Positions 26,401 to 38,400 of a stretch of 64,000 nt of DNA are shown piece by piece. Within the stretch, counting starts at the first letter, position 1. Each line of letters starts with the position of its first letter. Below the pieces are notes generated by a model. The model saw only the letters and a list, made by a program, of their open reading frames with translations. It had not been told where the DNA came from and ran no database searches. Both the position numbers and the translations under genes were made by a program. The stretch spans positions 4,340,491-4,404,490 of the forward strand of contig VXAI01000019.1 of the NCBI GenBank assembly GCA_013399305.1. The letters run 5' to 3'. This stretch comes from Rostratula benghalensis (Eukaryota > Chordata > Aves > Charadriiformes > Rostratulidae).

Positions 26401-29400
26401 TCCTGATTAGGAATTTCAACAACCTCCAGTTCTCATTGAGCTTTTGAACCTAAAGGAGGACTTTTCATAGATTCAATGAGATGCAATAAACACAAGAGCT
26501 GGACTATTTTTGCTGCTGTGTGTTCTGTCACTGACATTTTATATTAATTTATATATATATATGAGTTTAAAAGAAAGCAGAATTTAAGTCTAACTAACTG
26601 CAAATACTTGTTTCACAACTGTGATGTTGTAAACATGCTATTATGGTGCCACATGTCTTCTGTGCTGTTCATTTGTCAATAAGAAATAAAAAAAAAAGGG
26701 GGGGATGAAATTACATTGTTCATGGTTGGTTTTGTTTGTTGTGTATCATACATGGATTTAAATCAGTTTTGAATACTTTGACATTAATATCTTTCATTAC
26801 ATAGCCATGACCCTAAACACTAGTAGATAATTTCCATTTACTAATACATTTTGTTAATTGCAACCCAGTTCTATCAGACAGAAATGAGGAATTGCAAGTG
26901 AAATCTTTGTGCTCATTTATCCCATCGCTGCTTTCAGTAGGCTCTTACAGTGCAAGGCTGCTAAACATTTTCATTTAATAAACCTGCTTTTTACTCTTCG
27001 CATTTTCTGGTTGCACATTCTATATATCCATGACTTTTCTTTAGGTCTGTCCCTAGGTATGTTTCTGAAAATGTTGTTTTCAATGAAAACAAAAAGGCCA
27101 GATCACATTCAGGTTTTCATAATTTCTATAAATCATTCACCAAATCTTTGAACAGAGACTTGATATTGTCTGAGCAAGAAAATAATGCTCTGAGGAATGA
27201 TTAAAAATCTACAGGTGTCAAAAATATGTCCATGCCTCTCTAATTGGCTCTTATTATCTGATTTAGTCTCTGGATTCAAAGTTGTGGGGTTTTGGTAGTA
27301 CTTTGTATTTGTTCTACCTGGAAATTTTTCTAGCATTCCTAAAGGTTAAGATAATGTTAAAAAGGCATTTATGCACCAAAAAAACACCCCAAAACTAACT
27401 TTGCTTGGAGTTTCAATTAGCAAAACAAAGAGACTATTTTGTCACTATGCTTTGTGATAGCAAATAGAGGGCAGCATAAACCATACCCAGGGAGTAAGCC
27501 AAAAGCTCCAGTGCCCAAGGCAAAAGCTTCCACAGTTTGAAATAAATCTTGGTTCAGCAGTATCAGAACTTAGACCACCTATACTTCATGTACAGTGAGA
27601 TAGCAACAGAAATACAGAAATGGTCTGTAGAATTGTAGATGGTTCTGAGGGTGATCGGTGTACCTGGAATACACAGCCAAATCAGAAAACTGGCAAAGAT
27701 TCCTAAGAAAACTGAAGTATAAATGACCTGTGCTATCTTAACATTGCAAGTTCCAGTCTGACCAATTCAGATGGGAGAAACCCATTTCTTAGGAACAAGC
27801 ATTTTTTATTCCATATGGATGGAAGTTCAAGTGCTGTCACATCACTGTTTCCAAGGAGCACTGCAGGACATCAGGATAGGGTGATGGACTACAGCAGCAA
27901 ATGTTCTTCCCCTACTAGTGCAGAAGGAAAAAAACGCCAAAGCTCAGCACCATTTTTCCCAAATTCTGTATTTCTGTGGATTAGGGATGGACCTGAACTG
28001 ACAGGGACTTAAAGGAGACTGTACTAAATATGCACAATACAAATTGTGGCAACAAAGATGGTTAAGGGACTGGAGCATCTCCCTGATGAGGAAAGGCTGA
28101 GAGAGCTGGGACTCTTTAGCCTGGAGAAGAGAAGCTGAGGGGAGACCTTAGTAATGCTTTTAGGTATCTGAAGGGCGGGTTGAAGGAGGATGGAGCTGCA
28201 CCCTTTTCAGTGGTTCCCAGTGACAGGACAAGGAGGAACAGGCACAAGCTGGAACACAGGATGTTCCATCCAAATATGAGGAAAAACTTCTTTTGGGTGA
28301 GGGTGTCAGAGCCCTGGCAGAGGCTGCCCAGGGAGGGTGTGGAGTCCCCTTCTCTGGAGACCTTCAAGCCCCACCTGGATGCAGCCCTGAGTGATGTGCT
28401 CTGGGCAACCCTGCTTTAGCAGGAGAGTTGGACTGGATGGGCTCTAGAGGTCCCTTCCAACTCTGACAATTCCATGATTCCATGAACTAAGTGAATGTTC
28501 ACAGAGTCAACAGTCTTTATCATTCCTGGCCAATCAGAATTTTGTAAGTTATCTGAAAGATCATCAGAAATTTTGTTTCCAGAACTTATCCCTATGAATT
28601 CCACAGCTGGAGGAAATTATCTGGGCCAACAATAAACAAAACTGCATTCCAGAAATAAACAAACATAGGCAGAATGATTTCCAATTTACCCATTTCTAGG
28701 TTTGACTTATTCATGATTATTTCACATTATCTTTAATTTATACAGCATCACAGTTTTTGACACACAGGTAGACTTTGAAGTATGGAATAAGGGCAGAAAA
28801 ATGTCCTCAATCTGATGGATATTTAAGACTATTTCAGTTGAAATAGTTGAAAATCAAAATTTTGAACTTATGTTCAAATTTTGTAAGTTTGAAAATTACG
28901 TGTTTTCTAGGCAAGACACAATAAAATCTTCATACTTCTGCGAGTCCTTCCATCAGTACATGACCAAAAAAATAAGCAGAAGCCAGAGATCAGCACTAAA
29001 ACAAAGCAATTAAGCTAACTATACGTGAAATGTTTCTAAAAGAGGAATGTAAACAGTGCAAAATCTAGAGAGTAATACAACAGGTTGTTGTAATACTCAT
29101 CCCTTTCATTTCTTCTTCAAGTTGCACACTATTTATATGTCTTCTGACTGCCCTGAGGAAGAAGGAAAATAAGTCGCTGTGTATGGCTTAAGTAGCGCGT
29201 AGAAAATTCATGGAGAAATATAGCATGCTTGCACCAGTTTAAAAAAAATAAATAATAATAACAAAGATGCGAAAATAAAAAATAAAAAAGTAAAATGCAG
29301 AGATTAACAATACTGATGTTGTCAGTTTGACCCATTAGTAGCTTTGGTGTGCATTGTAGCTTTGTGTATTTTGTCTGCCTATCACGTACAGGAATTCAAG

Positions 29401-32400
29401 CCTATTGGTACAGCTCACAACAGAAGGGCCCAGCCTTTTGTTGCAGCAGCCAATATTGATGACAAAAGACAGGTAGTGAGCTCCTCCTATAATTCTCCCA
29501 TTGGGCTGTATTCTTCTGGCAATATTCAAGACGCGCTTCACGGACAACTGAGGGGTCTCATTCCTAACTCGTCGCAAAAGTGAGTACTGGTATTTACTTG
29601 TAACACCTGGTCAGTTGTGGTATAGCACTACCTGTTCTGGTTTTCCATTACAAAGTCCAGCTCTTGCTGTTTGTTTATTTTTTTCTGACAATCAAGAGTT
29701 TTTTGATTATCAAAAAAAAAAAAAAAAAAAAAAAAAGAAAGTGGTGATAAATGAAGGAAATGTTGGGTTTTTTTCAACACAGAACACTTCTCATTCAGCC
29801 TGATGTTGTAGCGATGCTGCAGGGAGATAAAAGTTGCCCTCTCTGTTGGGCTGCAACACGACCTGCCCTCCTTCCCTCTTTTAACTGCATTTGACTCAGA
29901 ATATTTCTGACCACTAAACTGATTGTATTTTGCGAGCCAGGAACATACCAACTAAACACAGCTACTTCATGGGGACAATTTCAGAGCTTCATTAGCTACG
30001 TTTTAACTAGAAATAAGTATTTGTAGGCCAGAGGAAGTTATTTTAACCCTCTTTTCTTTACAGGATGTGAACTACTTTGAACACAAGCATAACATTCGGC
30101 CCAAGCCTTTCATAGTCTCAGGCCGAAGCAGGTTAAAAACTCTTGAGTGCTGTGCTGGATTTGGATGCATGGTCTTATTTCTTAATGGCTACTCACCATT
30201 GACATTAATAAAGCCTCCTGATGCATCTGGAATTTACTTACAGTAGTATGTAGCCTAACACTGGAATTTAAAAACAAAAAAAAAAAATTGCAATGGTTGA
30301 CTCGCAGAGATCAGGCTTGAAATTCAGATTTCTGTTTCCAAAAGAAAGCAGGTCCATGTTCCCATCCCAGTTACACAGACTGAGCCTGAAGTAACTCTAT
30401 TCACAAACCTGATTCAGTGTAGAGCAGAGCACCAGACACTGTAGATTTATAAATCTATGGTACACTCAAATTCTTCTGTCCAAATGCAAATACATGTAAC
30501 TTGTTGACTCCCTAGATAAAGGACAGCTAGTTATGTAAGTTACCATCTAGGCCATTCAGAGCCTTCACGTTTGCTTTTCATCAGACCTCTATTCTAAAGG
30601 CAACTTAATGCAAAGCTCCAGCAGGAGAACTACCCAATGCCACAGACACACAAAGCTCTAAAATGCAAAAATTCTTAATATAGATTTACATCCATCATTT
30701 TAGCATAATATTCCTCTACCATAACTGGGGATGAAATGCCTCACTGTTACTAAATACAGAGGGGAAAAAACTCTGGGGATAAAAAAACCAAGGAAGCTTG
30801 AAAGTCCCTGAGTGATGCAACAGATTGTGGTCCTACCCTTTATCCTTTCTAGCAGTAGCAGATTTTACCTGTGGATTTAGTGTTCTACATTTCACTCTGA
30901 AAGTCTAAAAAACCTGCATTACCATTTACTAATTTAAGGCTGAAAAACTAGACCAGAAAAACAGGACAATAATTTGATTGACAGATGGATTATCAGTTGT
31001 GTGAGAGACATTCAATTTTTCAACCACCTGAGTGGTAAAGAGGAGGCTGCAGAAGCTGGACAGGCTCCTGTGCCTCTCTGAACAGGAACTGGCCATGCAG
31101 GACACTGCTGTGGTGGAGGAAAGGCACCCGTCTCTCCCTGCAGTCTGATGCTGACACAGGATAAATGACAAAGCTGTCCTCAGCAAGCCCTTGTGGCCTC
31201 CAACCGTAGGCACCATTCGCACACTGCACCTACACTGGCTTTTGGACCAGCAGGTACCATTTACAGGTACCTAATCAGATCTATGGAGGTTCAAATCATA
31301 GAATAGTTTGTGTTGGAAGGGACCTTTAAAGGTCTTCTAGTCCAACCCCCCCTGCAGGGGTCCCAAGCAGGGACATCTTCAACTACATCAGGTTGCTCAG
31401 AGCCCCATCCAACCTGGCCTTGAATGTTTCCAGGGATGGGGCACCTACCACCTCTCTGGGCAACCTGGACCAGTGTTTCACCACCCTCATTGCAAAACAT
31501 CTTCCTTAGGTCTAGTCTGAATCTGTCCTCTTTTAGTTTAAAGTCATTATCCCTTGTCCTGTTGTAACAGGCCCCGCTAAAAAGTTTGTCCCCATCTTTC
31601 CTGTAGCCCCTTTAGGGACTGGAAGGGGCTCTAAGTTCTCCCCTGGAGCCTTCTCTTTTCCAGGCTGAACAATCCCAACTCTCTCAGCCTGTCCTCACAG
31701 CACAGGGGCTCCACAAATGCTCCCTTGGAGCATGGGTATCTCCCTGGAGCGGAGCAGAGAAGCAGCTGGTCACGCTGCTGGGGGCTTCCTGGGCTGTGAG
31801 CACACATTCCCAGCTCATGCTGAACTTCTCACCAACCAACATCCCCAGGTCCTTCTCAGCAGAGCTGCTCTCCATCCCTTCATCCCCAGCCTGTGCTGAT
31901 ACCAGGGGTTGCCCCCACCCAGGTGCAGGACCCTGCACTTGGCCTTGTTGAACCTCATGAGGTTCACATGGGCCTACTTCAGTGAGTGTATCAAGAGCCT
32001 AATCTCCTAATTCAGAAACTTCAGTTACACAATCATTTCCATGAAAATATCGAGGAAAATGGCTGTTTCCCAGCATGGCAGATGGGGAAAAAAACTGCAA
32101 ATGCTATACTGACAGAGATGCAAGAACTTTAGTTGTCAGGTGGTGTAGCACTGGATAAGCCTGTGTGTACAAACAGCAGAGTCTCTGTCACAGAGTGTCA
32201 CATCTAAACCACCTTAGCTTTCATACTGTTTGCTACTTTTTCATCAGTGTGGCTCAATATATATCCTCCACTAAACACAGCAAAAGCCAAAGTGCCCCTT
32301 TTAGGACAGATGGCTGAGGCTAACTAGGACTCAGCCAGTTCTGGGCTGTGGGACTGAGCTAACAGATTGGACACTAGCCACAGGTTTGGACTTCACTCTG

Positions 32401-35400
32401 GAAATTCTATTTAATACATGATTATATTTCATTTGTACTTCACTTATAATTTCTGTTCTAACACTACTTTGGAAGAGCTGTGCTTCTTTCTAGCCTTTTC
32501 CTGCTACTTTCCATTTACTAACGCTCTCAGCACTGACAAAACTTATTCTGCTGCAGGATCTCAAGGACGGTCTTGATTCTTCTAAAAGAAAAGACTGTTG
32601 ATTTATAAGTTGCTCCTGTGTGATATTTTTTGGCTGGCTCATGCTAGGTGATGATGCCAAACTGTGCTTTCGCTTTAAGGCCTGTCTACTATTTCTGGAA
32701 TTACTTTTCTTTTGATATGTCTTTGATATTTTCCTTCACTTTTTTGAGAAAGTGGTCCTACACAAATTCCCCTCTGAATCAAAGCGAGGATTTTGGGTCA
32801 TCTTCTCCTCCCAAGAGCAGAGTACTGCACTGTCAAACTGGGAAATAGAGTATTCTCCTAAATTTACAGCTTAAAAAGACCTAACCACAACCCCGATACA
32901 CAGGTTGGAGGAAGGAGATCAAACATTTATCATCTCAGAGCTCTGAGATGTTCACCAGTGATTGTGGAACACCAGGGTTCTGTGTTGTTCTGCAGCTATG
33001 GCAAAGAAAGAGGCCACAACAAAGAGAAGCCTCCAAGGTGCTACAGAGAAAAGACTGAAGTGTTCAAAGTAGAGACACTGAAAAAAAAAACCACTTCGAG
33101 CTCAACCTTCACATCATTTTACTAATCCTTTTCCAGAGGTGTCAAATTGGTGTGCAGTAACTTTACTTCAGTCATGTTAAGCAACAGGGATATTTCTATA
33201 AACTGTACATCTTTTTTATTCTATATAAATTATATGTAAAATTATATGTAAAATCAAATTTCTGACTATATAACCATTGCTCTTGTGAAGGACCACTTTA
33301 CATTCTATTGAAAACACCGTCATTGAGAAATGCAAAAGTATGCCTGGCTGCCTTGGTATCTTTTCTTCTTCTAAATGTTCAACAAATATTTAGAAAACAA
33401 AAGGCATACATTGTTAAACTAATTTTACAAGATTTGTAAAACTCTTATTATAGAATATAAGGAAATCTAGGAAATGTCATGTTTGTTATTTTCACACTGC
33501 TTTACAGTAGTCTTTTCCACTGTGGCCCAAGATGTTTGTGAGGTACAGGATTTTGGATTGCAGCACTGCCGGTGTGTTATTCTGACACGGACAACTCACA
33601 TGACCTTGCCAAAATGTTAAGAATTACTCACCTAGAACAAGGAATTTTAGGGAGGCTTAACTGATCCTCAATAAAATCTAGCACAGAAAATGTAAAGTAA
33701 TACTATGTTCTGAATTATTCAATCTCTCACACAATTTTTCCCGTCTTTAAAGAAAATGCATGCCAGAATTTAAGGACTGGATTTTTTGATAGGACAATGA
33801 GCAAATGGCCTCAAGTTGTGCCAGGGAAGTTGTAGGCTGGGTATTAGGAAAAACGTCTTCACCAAAAAGGTTGTGTAGCTTTGGAACAGGCTGCCCAGGG
33901 AAGTGGTGGAGTCACCATCCCTGGAGGTATTTAAAGGACGGGTGGACGTGGTGCTGAGGGACATGGGGTCACTTGGCACTGCTGGGTTAACGGTTGGACT
34001 TCATGATCTGAAAGGTCCCTTCCAACCAAACCGATTCTATGATTCTATTTATAACTGGCCTTGGCAGATTTCTGTAGGGAAATGCTTTTCAATGAGCACG
34101 CATACTTTTGCTCTTCTCCCCTTTCTGTACTTTGGCTCGTTCTGTACCTCTTCTCTCCACGCTTTCCAGCCCTGGTTAACGCCACCTCGTTCCTCTACCT
34201 TTCTCTTTGCTCTCTGTAACCCCACACGCCTTGCCCTCCCTCTCTTCTGTAACCCCGGGCCATTAACGCAGCGGATGCAGCACTCCCTCGGGGATAGACT
34301 GCGGCAGCGGGCGCAGCACCCCCTCCTCAGTCAGCACCGTGAGCTCCATCTGCCCCACCGAGCTGAAAGCCGTGTCTCGGATGGCCCCCAACGTTCCCTT
34401 GGAGATGGAGCTGCCCGGTGTCAAGATCGTGCACGCTCAGTTTAACACCCCCATGCAGCTGTACTCAGATGACAATATCATGGAAACGCTGCAAGGCCAA
34501 GTTTCTACAGCGCTGGGGGAAACACCTGTAATAAGGTAATCAGTGCAGCCTCTCTAATATGTATGAATACACACATTTAGAATACACCCCCAAAAATCCT
34601 GAGCTGTAATAACGCCAAACCGTTGCTAGGAAAATGGGTAAAAGGGTAGAAAGAATCTAAGTCATTCAAAGCCGTTCAATATTTCCATTAAAATATTACT
34701 CATTTACCAGTTTTAACCCAAAGGAGTCTTTCAGAGCTTACAAATAAATATTCCACAGGAAAAAATCCTACATCTGTATCTAATAAAACTGACAATGCTA
34801 CTGGACTCTTAGCAGACTGACCACTCCAAGATTCTGATTCCCTCCAAAATTCAAAACTTTCCATTGTTATTTATTTAATAACCATTTAATATCTTGTTGA
34901 TACTTAATAAAATTTTATTATTATTAACTCAAATTCATTTCAACTGCTGAAATTGAGGTACTGAAGCTTAGGAAAACTTCTAGGTATTTAAAAAGTTCTA
35001 GATATTTAACTCTCATTCAGGATAAGCCATTCAGTACAATCATCCATTGCCCAAAAAAGAGTAAAAATTTAGTTTCTAGGCCTACTAATCCATCTCTGAC
35101 TCATAAATTTTATCCATTGCAATGACAAAAAGTCAGGTAGGAACCTCATGTATCCAGTTAACAATGTGAATTAAACAATAAAAAAATCTGAAGTGTTATT
35201 CATTCTTTTCAAGGGACAAATCATCATTCACATTGCTTTATCTTTACTTTTGCAGAATAGTGGCTTATTTTTCTGTTTCACAACAGTACTTAAGTTAATA
35301 ACTCATAATATCTATGGTGTAAACTACAGCTAATTACTAATATTTTACATAAGCAATAATCACTGGCACCAATGAGCCTTCTTCAGCACCTTGCAGGGCT

Positions 35401-38400
35401 GGGCTGTTACTAACCATAAAAATTGTATTGATGTACAAGTATTTAAGCTCACCCTATCTGATGAAAAGAAAACTGCAGTCATGAAGAGTAATGTTACTCT
35501 CCTGAATGAATATTTACCCTCAATCACAACAATTAGAGAACAATAAAAGAAAAACTAGCTTTTTCTTGGTTCTGAAACCTTGGACTAAGCCCAGAGCGAT
35601 CAGTCTCCACACAGGCTTGAAATGTCTTTTGTTGTGGGGTTCGTTGTGTATGCACTGAGACATGTCATCTCACACCTTTGTGTCTGGATTTTTGCCTTCT
35701 GTATGCAATTGTGTTATCACTTGTTTGATGTTCAGGAATATTTTAGTAAAGAGGAGAGAATCAAGGGTTTAATTAGCCCTTGGCAAGAATTGTAAAAAAC
35801 AAGCTCTTCCTATTCATTAAAAGCTCATGACAAGAGAAGAAAGTGGGGGTTTCCTCACCAGCTTAAAGACAGCTCAAAAAAATCTGTTGTTTGATGAAGG
35901 TGGAAACAATCATCAGAAGTTACAGGGCCCCACTGTGACCACACCAAACCATATAAAGTCTAATTCCAGGTGGAATTAGTTGCTTATTTCTAGTGTGAGC
36001 TTACCTGGGGTTCAATAGACTGTAGGAGGCCGGTTGCAACAGGAAATTTAAACTGGAGATGTATATCAATGTATATATGCATATATTTATATAAACTATA
36101 TATCAGTGAAATAACAGACTTTGTCAAGGTAAATTTGGACCTTTCCAATTAGTCCTAGTAGGAGTTTGAAATTTACAGATGCCATATTCAGCCTAATTCC
36201 TGCCATGCATATAAGTCATCTACTCTTCCTCTCAACTACTCAGGATGTCAGTGATTGTGATCAATTTAAATCCCCCAGCAGAGTCTAAAATACCATGAAA
36301 TATTCTCAATAAAATCTTTGGCTCAGGAGTTATTGGAAATTGAACCATGAGGTGTTGCTTAGACAATCAGTTCCTTTATAGTCTTATCATAAAAATTGCA
36401 TTACAAAAATTAAGCCATGTCCCATTCTAATTAAACTAAGAAATAGAATTTCCATTCATCAGTGTTCACCTTACAATGCTTCCTACTGTGCAATACCAAC
36501 TTCACCCTTTCTTTTTGTCACCTCCACCAGTTAAATACGTAACAATTACCTCAGCCAAATAATCACTGTATTAACTTGTTAGGAAAGTAAAACCACCTTC
36601 ACGTTGTGATACTGTTCCAAAAGGTTTGTTTGCTTAGGTTTCTGCCTGACCTTATGTAAAGATAATGAGCTGTGATTTTAGCAATGTTCTTGAGGCCAGA
36701 GGCTGTGAAAATGGAACTTCTGGTGGGGTATCACCAAGGAGAGCCTGGTAACACAGCAGTTGATTACAGGAATGCAACTGCTTTGAGGTTTAACACAGGA
36801 ATCAGCCAATTTCCAACTGCTGCTAGAGCCAGAATGGTAATTATGGAAATACTTTCCTTGCTGCTAGAGCCAGAATGGTAATTACGGAAATACTTTCCTG
36901 AGGTTGTAGATTTACTTCTGTAAGAATTGCACAGATTTATTTTTTTTTTTAGCACTTTGTAGATCTATATAAAAAAATCACTTAAGATCACTATGTTAAG
37001 CAATGGTACCTGGCAGGCAGAGTCTTTCAGCAGCCGGAGAAACAAGCAGTCTTTATGTTGGTTTCCTGACTCATGTTCTATGTTGCTTTAAAGTTAGGTT
37101 TGTTAAAGTGCTTTATCTGCTCTTCCTCCCTGTGATGCAGCGACCCCTCTCCCAACTCGGTTCCTCAGTCCGACGTCTACAGGATGCTCCACGCCAACCA
37201 GGAGGAGCCCAGCCAACCTCGCCAGTCTGGCTCCTTTAAGGTGCTCCAGAATTTAGTCTCCGAGGAAGGTGGTTAATAATGACATATTTTACCTGTTCAA
37301 AGCCTTTTGAGATGTTTGTGGGAAGGGGGAGTCTGAGAAGAAAATACAAGAGATCAGAGCTATGAGAATTTCTGAAAGCCCGAGTCATTCTGAATCTTAG
37401 AGACAGCACACCAGCCCCCTAACATTTTTCCCCCTTGGTTTTATAATTAGCAATCTCCTGCAGGAATAAGATGGGGGTATTAAGCACATTTTTCAGAATC
37501 TCTTCTCAGATTTTCATTAATTAAGATCAAGTTGACTTTAACTGAATGATAAAAAGTTTTGTCCAAGAGAACCTTTGGGACAAGCTGCATATCGCCATGA
37601 CACCAAGAAAGAAAATGCTCTCTTCCACATCCAGGAAAAGAGAAATTAAAGCTCCTAAAATAAATTTCACCCATCCCCTCTTCATTCTAAATAAAAACAG
37701 AAAAGGACAGTATAACTTACAGTCGTATTTCCTTCAAATGAAGGAGTTTTGAAAATAACATTACTAAAGGCTGCAAATTTGTTAATTTTACAGTAAAAGT
37801 GTAAACAATAAAACACAACCGAAATTAACCTAAAAGGTAAATAATTAAAATTTTAATTTTTATATCTCAATATATATCAGAGAAGAGATAAATACATCTA
37901 ATTATCTATAAATAATACTGGGGGATTTTGCTTGGTGTTTTCTTGTATTTTGCTTTAATTTTGTATTCATACCCTGCTACTAATCTTTCCAAATCTGTTG
38001 AATGCTTCTTCATATAAATAAGAAGCTTTCTAACAATAGGTCTTGACTGTGTTATGTTCTCTATTGAAGCCAAATCCTTCTCCCTTTCCTGCTATGCCAT
38101 CAGAGAATTAGATGATGTATATGAGACCATATATATAATCACTTTTCTCCTTGCTTTTCGGTTACAGCTACACAATATTGTTTTTTCTCAGTTCCACAGA
38201 GGTGGAATCTGGCCCATTGAACTTATCTACAGAAACTTCACCAGTTGTTGTTAGAATTGAAAGCTTGTAAATAAGCAAAGAAGCGTACTTACAGGAAAAG
38301 TATTCAACTGTAAGCAGGTGCTTTCACTGTAGCCTGTACATAACAGGATTGGTTTGGTTCTCAGATGGACGCCCTGCGGGTACAAGAAGCGTGAAAGCTC

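Larger units (their letters stand above)
30132..34271 (+). other. PDLIM3 intron between alternative exons 5 and 6
   Basis: Contains two CR1 copies (31.3-32.0 kb on the - strand and 33.8-34.05 kb on the + strand). The last 170 bases form a long pyrimidine-rich tract. No other exon was recognised. Confidence 0.75.

Noticed and set aside
33903..34445. 180-codon open frame on the + strand
   Set aside because: It joins CR1 sequence, intronic pyrimidine tract and PDLIM3 exon 6 in a frame that is not the PDLIM3 one. The true frame of exon 6 is set by the neighbouring exons.
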